Shown: positions 1 through 10,333 of the stretch, piece after piece | Numbering within the stretch: the stretch's first letter is position 1 | Layout: each line of letters begins with the position of its first letter | Assembly (NCBI RefSeq): GCF_001270495.1 | Contig: NZ_LGUR01000207.1 | Coordinates: forward strand, 124,001-188,000 | Origin: Streptomyces viridochromogenes | GTDB lineage: Bacteria; Actinomycetota; Actinomycetes; Streptomycetales; Streptomycetaceae | Direction of reading: 5' to 3' | DNA length: 64,000 bases | The notes under the pieces: model-generated | The model's database searches: none | The model's input: only the letters and a program-made list of their open reading frames with translations | What the model was told of the DNA's origin: nothing | Made by a program: the position numbers and the translations under genes

Positions 1-1
1 C

Positions 2-1267
2 ACGTTCGCCGCGCTGCCGCCCGCGCAAGGGCGCGGGTTCGCACAGACCTGGTGGGGGCAGGCCTGGCTGAAGGCTCTGGAGGAGACGGCGCTGGACTCC
101 GGTCAGCTCAAGGCAGGCCGCAGGCTCGCGCGGGCGGGAGCGGTCGGCGCGGTGTCCGTGCGCCCGGGGCGCATTACAGCCGTCGTTCAGGGCCGCGACC
201 GTACGGCGCACCGGGCCGACGTGCTGCTGGAGGAGCTGACCACCGAACAGTGGGACCGCTTCCTGGACATGGCGGTCGAGCGGGCGGGGCATGTCGCGGC
301 GCTGCTGGACCGCGACATGCCGCCGCACCTGGTGGAGGACGCGGCCGCCACAGGCATCGAACTGCTGCCGGGCATGGGTGATCTGGAGCCGGAGTGCGGC
401 TGCGGTGCCTGGGACCACTGCGGGCACACAACGGCCCTCTGCTACCAGGTGGCGCGGTTGTTGGACCAGGATCCCTTCGTTCTGCTGCTTATGCGCGGAC
501 GGGGCGAACGCGGCCTCCTGGACGACCTCCAGGCCCGCAGTGCCGCACCGGCCGCACCCGCAGATACGCCGTCCGAACCGTCCGCGTCACCCGAACCGGA
601 GGGCGTGGACGCCGCCGAGGCCTATGCGACCGGCGCCATCCTGCCGCCGCTGCCCGCTCTGCCCGAGCTGCCGGCCGAGCCGGGAGTGCCGCCGTCCCTC
701 GACACCGAGACGCCTCCCGCGCCCGGCGTCACCCCGGCCGCCCTGGAGTTCCTGGCTGCCCAGACAGCCACCGAAGCACACCGCCTGCTTGCGGAAGCCC
801 TGCGGACGGATCTGGAGCACCACGTCCCCGGCTCGGAGTTGACGCTCGACCAGGACGCGGTACGCCTCGCCGCAGGCGCCCCCGCCGCCGGCGTCGCCGA
901 GCGGCTGGCCGAGGGATCGGGACGCGGCCGGGAAGGGCTGGAGATCGCAGTACGCGCCTGGCACCTCGGCGGTGTCGCCGCGCTCTCCGTGCTGGAGGAG
1001 GAGTGGACCGTGGACGGCGAAACGCTCGCACGCGCGCGTGCCGCTCTGGAGTCGGCCTGGGACGAGGGCGAACGGCCGTCGCTGCGGATGAAGGGCAACC
1101 GGTGGACGGTCGTCGGCGCCCCGAGGCAACTGCGCCTGGGGCGGGACGGACGCTGGTGGCCGTACCGCAGGGAACGGAGCCGCTGGGTACCCGTAGGAGG
1201 CGCCGCACAGGATCCGGCAACCGCGTTGGCCTCGGCGGAGGTTGCGCCCGAGGAGGCGCCCCGGTGA
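2..1267 (+). CDS. SWIM zinc-finger protein, 5' end outside window
   Basis: The reading frame is already open at base 2, with a conserved-looking stretch (WWGQAWLKALEE) before any start codon, so the gene begins upstream of the window. A SWIM zinc-binding motif (CxCx(n)CxH) is seen as CGCGAWDHCGH at about bases 394-426. Downstream is a low-complexity Pro/Ala/Glu stretch and a C-terminal region rich in charged residues. In streptomycetes this family usually sits beside an SNF2-type helicase, which would lie left of the window; that is family knowledge, not seen here. SWIM domains bind nucleic acid or protein; the exact role is unknown. The frame ends at TGA 1265-1267. Confidence 0.85.
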   Translation, partial: TFAALPPAQGRGFAQTWWGQAWLKALEETALDSGQLKAGRRLARAGAVGAVSVRPGRITAVVQGRDRTAHRADVLLEELTTEQWDRFLDMAVERAGHVAALLDRDMPPHLVEDAAATGIELLPGMGDLEPECGCGAWDHCGHTTALCYQVARLLDQDPFVLLLMRGRGERGLLDDLQARSAAPAAPADTPSEPSASPEPEGVDAAEAYATGAILPPLPALPELPAEPGVPPSLDTETPPAPGVTPAALEFLAAQTATEAHRLLAEALRTDLEHHVPGSELTLDQDAVRLAAGAPAAGVAERLAEGSGRGREGLEIAVRAWHLGGVAALSVLEEEWTVDGETLARARAALESAWDEGERPSLRMKGNRWTVVGAPRQLRLGRDGRWWPYRRERSRWVPVGGAAQDPATALASAEVAPEEAPR

Positions 1268-1357
1268 GGCCGGCGTTGCCGCTCGCAGGGCTGCCCCGGC
1301 CAAGGTGACCGGCGACGGTCCGGTCCGCCGGTTCGCGGAAGGTTGACTCGGGGGCGG

Positions 1358-1420
1358 CGACTCACGGGAACGTCGACTCGGGGACATCGGGCTCACGGAA
1401 CGCCGGCTCGGGGACTTCGG
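1358..1420. repeat. Imperfect tandem duplication of about 30 bp
   Basis: In the 272-bp gap between the SWIM gene and the phytase-like gene, two adjacent units of about 30 bp (1358-1390 and 1391-1420) share the pattern CTCACGGgAACG..GGCTCGGGGACwTCGG with several mismatches. No gene is evident in the gap. It must hold the promoter of the downstream gene, but no clear -35/-10 pair was found. Confidence 0.5.
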
Positions 1421-1539
1421 CTCCGAAGACTTCGGCTCGACGAGCGCCCGTCTTCCCGAGTTCACCCCACAGTCGTAGGGCGTTCCGCATGGGCTCCAAA
1501 TCTGGCCGCTGTCAGTGAACTTGGTCCTCAGGAGGCCCG

Positions 1540-2886
1540 ATGTCCCCGCACGCCACCGGTCGGCGCCGCACCCACCGTCTCGTCGCCGGGGGCGTACCCC
1601 TCGCCGTGATCGCGGCGCTCGCGGCCGGCGGCCCCGCGGTCGGCGCCGGGGGCGGGGACTGCACCACGCGCGTCGTCCGTACCGCGACGCTCGACGACAT
1701 CCCGCTCGGCGCGTTCAGCAACGCGCTGCTGCCCGGCACCGTGGGCAACGACCGGGGCGTGGACCTCGGCGGCATCGGCAGCGACATCTATCCGGCGGGC
1801 CGCACGGGCGAGTTCTGGACGGTCACGGACCGCGGCCCGAACGGCCAGGTCAAGGTCGACGGCACAAAGCGCCGCACGTTCCCGGTGCCTGGCTTCGATC
1901 CCGCGATCGTGAAGATCCGGGTGTCCGGAAACACCGTGCGGGTGCTGGACGCGATCCCGGTCACAACCGCTTCCGGGAAGCCCGTAACCGGACTGTCGAA
2001 CCAGGAGGGACGCGACGAGGCGCCGTACTCCTACGACGCGCGGACCGCTCTGCAGTACAACCCGAACGGGCTGGACACCGAGGGCATCGTGCGGGCCGCC
2101 GACGGGAGTTTCTGGCTCGTCGACGAATACGGACCGTCTCTCGTGCACGTCTCCGCGCGCGGGGAGGTCCTCACGCGCTACGTGCCCAAGGGGCTCGGGC
2201 TCACGGGCACGGACTACCCGGTAGTGGAGGCGCTGCCCTCCGTCCTGCGTCACCGGAAGACCAACCGTGGCTTCGAGGGGCTGGCCCAACTGCCCGGCGG
2301 TGACCTGGTGATGGCCGTGCAGAGCCCGCTGTCCCTCCCGGACACGGATGCAGGGGAGGCGTCGCGCACCACGCGGCTTCTGCGCTTCTCACCGAAGAAG
2401 AAGGCGGTCATCGCGGAGTACGCGTACCGCTTCGACCCGGTGAACGTGGTCGACCCGAGCGAGGACGACACCTCGGAGTTGAAGATCTCGTCGGTCGTGG
2501 CCGTGGGCGGGAACCGGCTGTTGGTCGAGGAGCGGACCGACAAGGCCGCGCGCCTGCACACGGTCCGCCTGGACCGTGCCGCCAACATCCTCGGCGGTCC
2601 CTGGGACGACGACACCACGTCCCCGTCGCTGGAGCAGCTCGAGGACCCGGCGGCCTCGGGTGTGCCGGTCCTCACCAAGAAGCTCGTGGTCGACCTGGGC
2701 ACGGTCGCCGGTGTGCCCGGGAAGATCGAAGGCATCGCGCGCGTGGACCACGAAACCCTGGCGCTCATCAACGACAACGACTTCGGGATGACGGACGGCG
2801 AGGGTGCTTTCGACGCCCGGGGCAGGCTGGTCGACAGCGGTGTGGAGACCTCGGTGATCTACGTGCGGTTGCCGCACGGAATCTGA
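1540..2886 (+). CDS. Secreted esterase-like protein of the phytase-like family
   Basis: The 448-residue product starts with a basic, then hydrophobic, signal peptide (cleavage about residue 35, AVGAGGG). The body has the phytase-like six-bladed propeller pattern: a DRGPNGQ motif near residue 94, a LDTEGIVRAADGSFWLVDEYGPS block near residues 178-200, NRGFEGLAQLPGG near 243-255 and a C-terminal ALINDNDFG motif. This is the family annotated as 'esterase-like activity of phytase family'; substrates are largely uncharacterised, and phosphate-ester or other ester hydrolysis outside the cell is likely. The start is fixed by an AGGAGG ribosome binding site at 1529-1534. It converges on the next gene across a strong hairpin. 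Confidence 0.85.
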   Translation: MSPHATGRRRTHRLVAGGVPLAVIAALAAGGPAVGAGGGDCTTRVVRTATLDDIPLGAFSNALLPGTVGNDRGVDLGGIGSDIYPAGRTGEFWTVTDRGPNGQVKVDGTKRRTFPVPGFDPAIVKIRVSGNTVRVLDAIPVTTASGKPVTGLSNQEGRDEAPYSYDARTALQYNPNGLDTEGIVRAADGSFWLVDEYGPSLVHVSARGEVLTRYVPKGLGLTGTDYPVVEALPSVLRHRKTNRGFEGLAQLPGGDLVMAVQSPLSLPDTDAGEASRTTRLLRFSPKKKAVIAEYAYRFDPVNVVDPSEDDTSELKISSVVAVGGNRLLVEERTDKAARLHTVRLDRAANILGGPWDDDTTSPSLEQLEDPAASGVPVLTKKLVVDLGTVAGVPGKIEGIARVDHETLALINDNDFGMTDGEGAFDARGRLVDSGVETSVIYVRLPHGI

Positions 2887-2914
2887 CGCCCGCCGGCCGT
2901 CGCCTCCAACCGCC

Positions 2915-2959
2915 CGGCACGCGTGCGTGGCCGCCAAGGAGAGGCACGCACGCGTGCCG
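2915..2959. terminator. Bidirectional hairpin terminator
   Basis: A perfect 15-bp inverted repeat (CGGCACGCGTGCGTG at 2915-2929, complement at 2945-2959) with a 15-nt loop lies between two convergent genes. There is no T-tract, as is usual for actinobacterial terminators. Confidence 0.75.
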
Positions 2960-2991
2960 CTCCCCCATCGCGCTCGGCCTCGGGGTGGTGA

Positions 2992-3465
2992 CTACGGCAG
3001 CTCGTCCGGCAGCGACGGGAAGAGCGACTCGACGTCGCTGGGAAAGCCGCTCGGCAACTCCGTGGGGAACCCCGACGGCAGTGATGTCGGCAGTTCGCTC
3101 GGCAGCTTGGTGGGCAGTTCGGTCGGGATGCTGAGGGAAGGCCGGGGTGAGCTGCTCGTGCTCTCGGCGGGCGGATTCTCGTCGGGCGCATCGTCACTCC
3201 CCGACGCCGTCAGGACCACTGCCACGACAACGCCGACGGCCACGATCACGGCGAGCAGGACGACCAGCGGATTGAGCCGTCGCCCCGGTCCACCGCCACC
3301 GCCACCGTCGGACGGCTCCGGCGGAGGCCAACCACCGTACGTGGGCGGGCCGCTGTCTCCCGGCGGGGGACCGTAGCCTCCAGGAGGCGGTCCGAAGCCA
3401 CCGCCCGGAGGCGGTGTGTCACCCGGCGGTCCTGGCGGCTGAGGCGGTACGGGCGGCATGGCCAT
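2992..3465 (-). CDS. Proline-rich single-pass membrane protein, function unknown
   Basis: The 157-residue protein has an N-terminal Pro/Gly-rich cytoplasmic tail (residues 1-60, PPGGY-type repeats), one transmembrane helix at about residues 66-86 (LVVLLAVIVAVGVVVAVVL) and an extracellular tail with a short periodic motif of the type LPSELPTSLPSGFPTELPSG (residues 115-145). Such proteins are common in streptomycetes and have no known activity; no enzymatic domain is seen. Two in-frame ATGs (3465 and 3459) are possible and neither has a strong ribosome binding site. It lies downstream of xylA on the same strand but is separated from it by a terminator, so it is probably transcribed independently. 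Confidence 0.7.
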   Translation of the reverse strand: MAMPPVPPQPPGPPGDTPPPGGGFGPPPGGYGPPPGDSGPPTYGGWPPPEPSDGGGGGGPGRRLNPLVVLLAVIVAVGVVVAVVLTASGSDDAPDENPPAESTSSSPRPSLSIPTELPTKLPSELPTSLPSGFPTELPSGFPSDVESLFPSLPDELP

Positions 3466-3584
3466 ACCGTCAAGGGTCGCCTCGTAGCGGTCAGGACGCG
3501 ACCCCCGCGCGGGAGTTGATACGGGCCCATGCCATGGACCACATGGTTCCGGAACACTACGCGCGAAATTCGGTCACCTGGCCG

Positions 3585-3640
3585 GACCGCGTGTGACCGG
3601 ATCCTCGGCGCGCCCGAGGCGGGGGTGGTCACACGCGGTC
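3585..3640 (-). terminator. Nested hairpin terminator of xylA
   Basis: A perfect 14-bp inverted repeat (GACCGCGTGTGACC at 3585-3598 and its complement at 3627-3640) encloses a second 6-bp stem (CCTCGG 3603-3608 / CCGAGG 3614-3619). It begins 20 nt past the xylA stop codon, the place expected for its terminator. Confidence 0.75.
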
Positions 3641-3659
3641 AGGCACGCGCGCGTGAGCC

Positions 3660-4902
<1,243 letters not shown>

Positions 4903-5028
4903 TATGCCCACGCGTCCCTGGGAAGGGACAAGATGTCCCCGAAGGGGTGAGGTCCGGGTCGTGACACTCCGGGCACCCTCGAAACAGCAGGTCAGATCCC
5001 CTAAGAGCCGCGGAAAAGGGAGAGCCCG

Positions 5029-6474
5029 ATGTCAGCAGCCGAGGGTCCGCTCGTAGTCGGCGTGGACACGTCCACCCAGTCCACCAAGGCACTGGTCGTC
5101 GACGCGTCGACCGGGCAGGTCGTCGCGAGCGGCCAGGCACCGCACACCGTGTCCTCCGGGGCCGGCCGCGAGAGCGACCCGCGCCAGTGGTGGGACGCCC
5201 TGTGCGAGGCGCTGCGCCAGTGCGGCGACGCGGCGCACGAGGCCGCCGCGGTGTCGATCGGCGGGCAGCAGCACGGCCTGGTCACGCTGGACGACCGGGG
5301 CGAGCCGGTCCGTCCGGCTCTGCTGTGGAACGACGTGCGCTCGGCGCCGCAGGCCCGCCGGCTGACCGAGGAGCTGGGCGGCGCGAAGTTCTGGGCCGAG
5401 CGCACCGGCTCCGTCCCGGCCGCCTCCTTCACCGTGACGAAGTGGGCCTGGCTGGCCGAGAACGAGCCGGAGTCCGTCCGGGCCACCAAGGCGGTACGCC
5501 TCCCCCACGACTACCTCACCGAACGCCTCACCGGGCAGGGCACCACCGACCGCGGCGACGCCTCCGGTACCGGGTGGTGGGCGTCGGGGACGGAGTCGTA
5601 CGACGAGGAGATCCTCGCGCGCGTGGGGCTCGACGCGGCGATGCTGCCCCGCGTGGTGCGCTCCGGCGAGGTGGCGGGCACCGTGCGCGACAGCCACGAC
5701 CTGCCGTTCTCCAAGGGCACCCTGGTCGCACCCGGCACCGGCGACAACGCCGCGGCCGCGCTGGGTCTCGGTCTGCGTCCCGGCATGCCGGTACTGAGCC
5801 TCGGCACGTCGGGCACGGTGTACGCAGTGTCGAAGCGGCGCCCCGCCGACCCGACCGGCACCGTGGCGGGCTTCGCCGACGCGCACGGGGACTGGCTGCC
5901 GCTGGCGTGCACCCTTAACTGCACGCTCGCCGTCGATCGCCTCGCGACCCTGCTGGGCCTGGACCGCGAGGCCGTGGAACCCACCACCGACCTCACGCTT
6001 CTGCCCTACCTTGACGGCGAACGCACCCCGAACCTGCCGAACGCCTCCGGCCTGCTGCACGGCCTGCGTCACGACACGACCGCCGGCCAGCTCCTTCAGG
6101 CCGCCTACGACGGTGCCGTCCACGCGCTGCTCGGCGCGCTGGACCTGGTCCTGGACGAGGACGCGGACCGTTCCGCGCCGCTGTTGCTGATCGGCGGGGG
6201 CGCCCGGGGCACGGCCTGGCAGCAGACCGTACGACGGCTGTCGGGGCGCCCGGTGCAGGTCCCCGAGGCCAGAGAACTGGTCGCGCTGGGCGCCGCGGCC
6301 CAGGCGGCCGGCCTGCTGACCGGCGAGGATCCGGCGGCGGTGGCCCGGCGCTGGAACACCGCACGGGGGCCCGTGCTCGACGCCGTGCAGCGGGACGAGG
6401 AGACGCTGGCCAGGATCAGCGGGGTACTCTCCGACGCGGCCCCGCTGCTGGAGCGGAGCCCCGAGGCGCACTGA
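5029..6474 (+). CDS. xylB: Xylulokinase
   Basis: The 481-residue FGGY-family kinase phosphorylates D-xylulose to xylulose 5-phosphate, feeding the pentose phosphate pathway. The N-terminal phosphate-binding motif GVDTSTQSTKALVVD spans residues 9-23, the substrate/ATP region APGTGDNAAAALGLG is near residues 233-247 with the catalytic Asp in GDN, and the C-terminal adenine-binding loop LLIGGGARGTAWQQ lies near residue 385. Start: GGGAGAG sits just upstream of ATG 5029. The next gene, a ROK regulator, follows after 14 bp and is probably co-transcribed. Confidence 0.95.
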   Translation: MSAAEGPLVVGVDTSTQSTKALVVDASTGQVVASGQAPHTVSSGAGRESDPRQWWDALCEALRQCGDAAHEAAAVSIGGQQHGLVTLDDRGEPVRPALLWNDVRSAPQARRLTEELGGAKFWAERTGSVPAASFTVTKWAWLAENEPESVRATKAVRLPHDYLTERLTGQGTTDRGDASGTGWWASGTESYDEEILARVGLDAAMLPRVVRSGEVAGTVRDSHDLPFSKGTLVAPGTGDNAAAALGLGLRPGMPVLSLGTSGTVYAVSKRRPADPTGTVAGFADAHGDWLPLACTLNCTLAVDRLATLLGLDREAVEPTTDLTLLPYLDGERTPNLPNASGLLHGLRHDTTAGQLLQAAYDGAVHALLGALDLVLDEDADRSAPLLLIGGGARGTAWQQTVRRLSGRPVQVPEARELVALGAAAQAAGLLTGEDPAAVARRWNTARGPVLDAVQRDEETLARISGVLSDAAPLLERSPEAH

Positions 6475-6488
6475 GGACTGACGGAGGC

Positions 6489-7697
6489 ATGACCGCACCG
6501 CTGCACGAGGCCCACCCTTCCGGATCGGGGCGCGCGCTGCCCAACACCCAGCAGGGCATGCGCCGCCGCAACCTCGCCAAGGTGATGCACACCGTCAGCG
6601 CCGAGGGTCCGCTCTCGCGTGCCGCCGTCGCCTCCCGCATCGGGCTGACCCGTGCGGCGGTGTCCACTCTCGTCGACGAGCTGATCCGCTCGGGACTCCT
6701 GGAGGAACTCGGACCCGAGCGGCCCGGCCGGGTGGGCCGACCCGGGTCGGCGCTTGCGGTCAGCGGGCACGGTCCGGCCGGGATCGGTGCGGAGATCGGC
6801 GTCGACCATCTCGCCGTCTGCGCGGTCGACCTGCGCGGAGAAGTGCGTTCCAGGGCGGTGCGGCACGGCGCGAACCGGGGCCGGGCCCCGGAACCGGTGA
6901 TCGAGGAAATCGGTGAGCTGGTACGCCGGGTCGTCGCCGAGGCCGAGCGCGAGGGGCTGTGGCCCGCCGGCCTGGCGGTCGCCGTGCCGGGTCTGGTGGC
7001 GCGGGACGCCCGCACAGTCGTACGTGCCCCGAACCTCGACTGGCGCGACCTGGACCTCGGCGATCTGCTGCCCGTGGACTTCCCGCTGACCGTGGGCAAC
7101 GAGGCCAACTTCGGCGCACTCGCCGAACTCTGGCTCGGCGACGGCACTCCCCATGACTTCCTGCACGTGTCGGCGGAGATCGGCATCGGTGCGGCGGTCG
7201 TGGTGGACGGAGGGCTGCTGCGCGGAACGCACGGTTTCGCGGGCGAGTTGGGCCATGTGCCGGTCCAGCCGGACGGGCCCGAGTGTCCCTGCGGAGGCCG
7301 CGGGTGTCTGGAGCAGTACGCCGGTGAGGAGGCGGTGCTGCGCGCGGCCGGACTGGAGCCGGGTGAGGACCGCGTCGGGCTGCTCGCCGGGCGGGCCGCC
7401 GAGGGCGACGAGGACGTACGGCGGGCCCTGCGCGACGCCGGAACGGCGCTCGGCGTCGCGCTGACGGGCGCGGTCAATCTGCTGGACCCGGAGAGCGTGG
7501 TGCTGGGCGGTGCGCTGGCCGGGCTCGCACCATGGCTGCTGCCCTCGCTGGAGGCCGAGCTGGACCGGCGCACCGCCGGGCCCGCCTGTCCGGTGTCCGT
7601 GTCGCGGCTGGGCCCGGCGGGACCGTTGCTGGGGGCCGCCCACTCGGTGGTGCGCAGTGTGCTGGACGATCCGGTGGCGGTCGCGGAACACGCCTGA
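6489..7697 (+). CDS. ROK-family repressor, probable XylR
   Basis: The 402-residue protein has an N-terminal winged helix-turn-helix (residues about 20-80, RAAVASRIGLTRAAVSTLVDELIRSGLL) followed by a ROK sugar-kinase-like domain. The ROK zinc signature CPCGGRGCLEQYA is present near residues 263-275, and EIGIGAAVVVDGGLL is the phosphate-loop region. ROK repressors of this architecture bind sugars such as xylose and release an operator. The gene is 14 bp behind xylB, so the most economical role is control of xylA and xylB. Autoregulation is likely because it shares the xylB transcript. Xylose as the ligand is inferred from the neighbours. Confidence 0.9.
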   Translation: MTAPLHEAHPSGSGRALPNTQQGMRRRNLAKVMHTVSAEGPLSRAAVASRIGLTRAAVSTLVDELIRSGLLEELGPERPGRVGRPGSALAVSGHGPAGIGAEIGVDHLAVCAVDLRGEVRSRAVRHGANRGRAPEPVIEEIGELVRRVVAEAEREGLWPAGLAVAVPGLVARDARTVVRAPNLDWRDLDLGDLLPVDFPLTVGNEANFGALAELWLGDGTPHDFLHVSAEIGIGAAVVVDGGLLRGTHGFAGELGHVPVQPDGPECPCGGRGCLEQYAGEEAVLRAAGLEPGEDRVGLLAGRAAEGDEDVRRALRDAGTALGVALTGAVNLLDPESVVLGGALAGLAPWLLPSLEAELDRRTAGPACPVSVSRLGPAGPLLGAAHSVVRSVLDDPVAVAEHA

Positions 7698-7850
7698 TTC
7701 CGGGTGGGGGTCGGGGCTGTTCGGACCTGGTCCACTAGTGTGAGTGAGCGAGTTATCCACAATCCCGCGGCTGTCCACGGAACCCCGGCTCGCTCTTCTG
7801 CCCAACCCGTCGGCGCCGTACCGTGATTCACGCGAGGCGCAGCCGTCGTG

Positions 7851-7879
7851 TCACTGCGACGCGGGGCGCATCGCAGTGA
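7851..7879 (+). promoter_or_regulatory. Perfect 9-bp inverted repeat just upstream of the permease remnant
   Basis: TCACTGCGA (7851-7859) and TCGCAGTGA (7871-7879) flank an 11-nt spacer and end about 15 nt before the ATG at 7895, next to the AAGGGGG ribosome binding site. It could be an operator (about two helical turns centre to centre) or a 5'-UTR hairpin. No regulator gene is adjacent. Confidence 0.55.
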
Positions 7880-7894
7880 ACAAGGGGGATTCAC

Positions 7895-8593
7895 ATGTCG
7901 GGGGAAACGGCTGGGCAGACAGCTGTGGGGCTGCGGCGCGACGCGATCGGGTTGCGGGAGGTCCTGTTCCAGAGCATCACGGCCATGGCACCGGCGGCGG
8001 CGGTCGCGGCGTCCATTCCGTCGGGCGCGGCCTTCCCCGGCGGCAGCCTGCCACTGTCGGTGCTGATCGCACTGGTGGCATGTCTGTGCACGGCGTCGTG
8101 TGTCGCCGAGCTGGCGCGGGAGCTGCCGAGCGCGGGCTCGGTGTCCACGACCGTCGTCGCGGTCGCCGCCGTACTGGGGTTGGGGTTCGCCTATGACCCC
8201 GTGACGGCGTTCATGCTGCTGGCCACGGTGATCGTCACGGTCGTGATCGGCGTTTACATCGTCGTGGACCTCGCCTGTGCCGGCTACTTCCTGCGCCGCA
8301 GACGGGAGGCCCTCAAGCCGGTACGGCATCTGCCGCTGCCCGGCCTCGGCATCGTCACGTTCGTGCCCGCGCTGCTGACCGCGGCGGGACTGCCCGTCTT
8401 CGACTTCGTTTCCGAGTTGACCGCACCCGCGTCGTACGCCGGAACCGTGGTCGGGGTGTGGATGGCGGCGGGAACGGTGGTGCTGGTCGTGTTGCTGCGG
8501 CGCCATCCGGGACGCATAGCCGAGACCGCCCGTGTCCATCTCGACGACCCCTCCCCCACCGGTCTTCCGCAGAACGGAGCTGTCCAGCGATGA
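7895..8593 (+). pseudogene. APC-family amino-acid permease with large in-frame internal deletion
   Basis: The open frame encodes 232 residues where the family is usually about 480-500. Residues 1-85 match the start of APC permeases (IGLREVLFQSITAMAPAAAV, two membrane helices, ELARELPSAGSVST). From about residue 86 (near base 8150) the sequence jumps to the family's C-terminal third (TVVAVAAVLGLGFAYDPVTAF, then helices and the RRRREALKPVRHL loop). Roughly eight central helices are missing, so transport is implausible. The stop overlaps the next start (ATGA), showing the original operon with the amidase. A functional mini-transporter is the alternative reading but is less likely. Confidence 0.75.
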
Positions 8594-9600
8594 GCGACCC
8601 CCGGATCCTCACCGTGCGACCCGAGCCCGGCGAGTACACCTGGACGTTCGGCGGCGCACCGCCCGTGGCGCGCATCGCGCCCGGTACGGTCCTCGACCTG
8701 TACACGGAGGACTGCTTCGCCGGGCGGGTGCGGTCGGAGAAGGACCTGGTGTCTCAGGTGTGCGAGTTCCCCTACCTCAACCCGCAGACGGGCCCCTTCC
8801 ACATCGAGGGGGCCGAGCCCGGCGACACCGTCGCCGTGCACTTCGTGTCGGTCGAGCCGGCCCGGGACTGGGCCGCGTCGACCACGGTCCCGTTGTTCGG
8901 CGCACTGACCTCCACGCACACCACGGCCACGTTGCAACCGCCACTCCCGGAGACCGTCTGGATCTGGCAGCTCGACCGGACACGACGTACGGCGCTGTTC
9001 CGGGCGCACGACAGTGACATCGAAGCCGAGCTGCCCATGAACCCGATGCACGGCACCGTTGGGGTGGCTCCCGCCAACCTGGAGGTGCGCTCGGCCCTGG
9101 TGCCCGACGCGCACGGCGGGAACATGGACACCCCCGAGATGCGGGCGGGCGTCACCTGCTATCTCGGGGTGAACGTCGAGGGCGCCCTGCTCAGCCTCGG
9201 CGACGGGCACGCCCGGCAGGGTGAGGGCGAGACGTGTGGGGTCGCTGTCGAGTGCGCGATGAACACCGTGGTGATCGTCGAGCTGCTCAAGGGGCTCGCC
9301 ACACCCTGGCCCCGCATCGAGTCGGACACACACATCATCTCGACGGGCTCGGCCCGGCCGCTGGAGGACGCGTTCCGGATATCCCAGCTCGACCTGGTGC
9401 AGTGGCTGGTGCGGGACTACGGGTTCAGTGAGCTGGACGCGTACCAGTTCGCGACCCAGGCCGTCGAGTCGCCGCTGGCCAACGTGTGCGACACCAACTA
9501 CACATGCGTGGCCAAAATCCGCAAGCAGTGGCTGCCCGCGCGTGAGACGCACCGCGGACTGCATGCCCGACTGCGGGAAACAGCGGCGACGCTGCGCTGA
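8590..9600 (+). CDS. Acetamidase/formamidase family protein
   Basis: The 336-residue protein belongs to the FmdA_AmdA family, which hydrolyses short-chain amides to the acid and ammonia. Family features are the early PEPGEYTWTFGGAPPVARIAPG block, the NPQTGPFHIEGAEPGDTVAVHF strand region near residues 60-82, NPMHGTVGVAP near residues 150-160, AHGGNMDTPEMRAG near residues 176-190 and a DANVH-like LGDGHARQGEGE motif near residues 205-216. The start chosen is ATG 8590, which overlaps the permease stop by four bases. With the upstream amino-acid/amide permease damaged, the enzyme may now lack its dedicated uptake system. Confidence 0.9.
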   Translation: MSDPRILTVRPEPGEYTWTFGGAPPVARIAPGTVLDLYTEDCFAGRVRSEKDLVSQVCEFPYLNPQTGPFHIEGAEPGDTVAVHFVSVEPARDWAASTTVPLFGALTSTHTTATLQPPLPETVWIWQLDRTRRTALFRAHDSDIEAELPMNPMHGTVGVAPANLEVRSALVPDAHGGNMDTPEMRAGVTCYLGVNVEGALLSLGDGHARQGEGETCGVAVECAMNTVVIVELLKGLATPWPRIESDTHIISTGSARPLEDAFRISQLDLVQWLVRDYGFSELDAYQFATQAVESPLANVCDTNYTCVAKIRKQWLPARETHRGLHARLRETAATLR

Positions 9601-9641
9601 GCACACCCGGCCGACCTCACCCCTGAAAGGCAATCCCCCTC

Positions 9642-10241
9642 TTGGAACGCGAAAGACCAGGCCCCAGCCGACGGCGACTCCTCCAAGGCACCGCACTCGC
9701 CGCCGTCCCTTATGTCCTTCTTCCTGAATGGCAGGCCGGTGCGCATGTCCCGGGACCGGACTACCCGCTCGCCGAGTGGCGACCGGCGAGCACCGCGAAC
9801 TACACGGCGGCGAACCGCCCTGTGACCCATCCCGTCGATCGGGTGATCATCCATGTGACACAGACCACTTACACCAAGACCCGGTTCGTCTTCGAGAGCC
9901 CCAGGAAGAAGGTGTCCGCGCACTATGTCGTCCGGTCGGCCGACGGACACACGTCCCAGTGCGTTCGGGAGACGGACATCGCCTGGCACGCCGGGGACTG
10001 GGACTACAACACACGGAGCATCGGCATCGAACATGAGGGCTGGGTGGACCAGTCCAGCTACTTCACCGGCGTCATGTACGAGGCGTCCGCCCGGCTCACT
10101 GCGGCCATCTGCACCAGGTACGGCATACCGATGGACCGCACGCACATCATCGGGCACTACGAGGTGCCGGGCACGGATCACACCGATCCAGGCCCGCACT
10201 GGGACTGGGCGCGCTACATACGACTGGTCAACGGCGTCTGA
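9642..10241 (+). CDS. Secreted N-acetylmuramoyl-L-alanine amidase (PGRP/Amidase_2 type)
   Basis: The 199-residue product begins at TTG 9642 with GAAAGG upstream and has a twin-arginine-like signal (SRRRLLQGTALAA). The mature part is one Amidase_2 domain: VIIHVTQTT supplies the first zinc-binding His, VSAHYVVRSADG and DIAWHAGDWDYNTRSIGIEHEG are the core strands, and IIGHYEVPGTDHTDPGPHWDW near the C-terminus supplies the remaining ligands. These enzymes cleave the bond between N-acetylmuramic acid and L-alanine in peptidoglycan. No cell-wall-binding module is present. It stands alone between the acetamidase and a regulator. Confidence 0.92.
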   Translation: MERERPGPSRRRLLQGTALAAVPYVLLPEWQAGAHVPGPDYPLAEWRPASTANYTAANRPVTHPVDRVIIHVTQTTYTKTRFVFESPRKKVSAHYVVRSADGHTSQCVRETDIAWHAGDWDYNTRSIGIEHEGWVDQSSYFTGVMYEASARLTAAICTRYGIPMDRTHIIGHYEVPGTDHTDPGPHWDWARYIRLVNGV

Positions 10242-10333
10242 AGGCTCGCATGGTTCAGGTCTCCACGCCGGCGTCGTCATCGTTCGGGTGAGCCGGGTCG
10301 AAGAGGTTGTCCGCGTGGGCACCCGGAGTGACG

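Noticed and set aside
7753..7779. TTATCCACA and CTGTCCACG, DnaA-box-like
   Set aside because: Only two boxes and no origin genes nearby; more likely chance or a promoter element.
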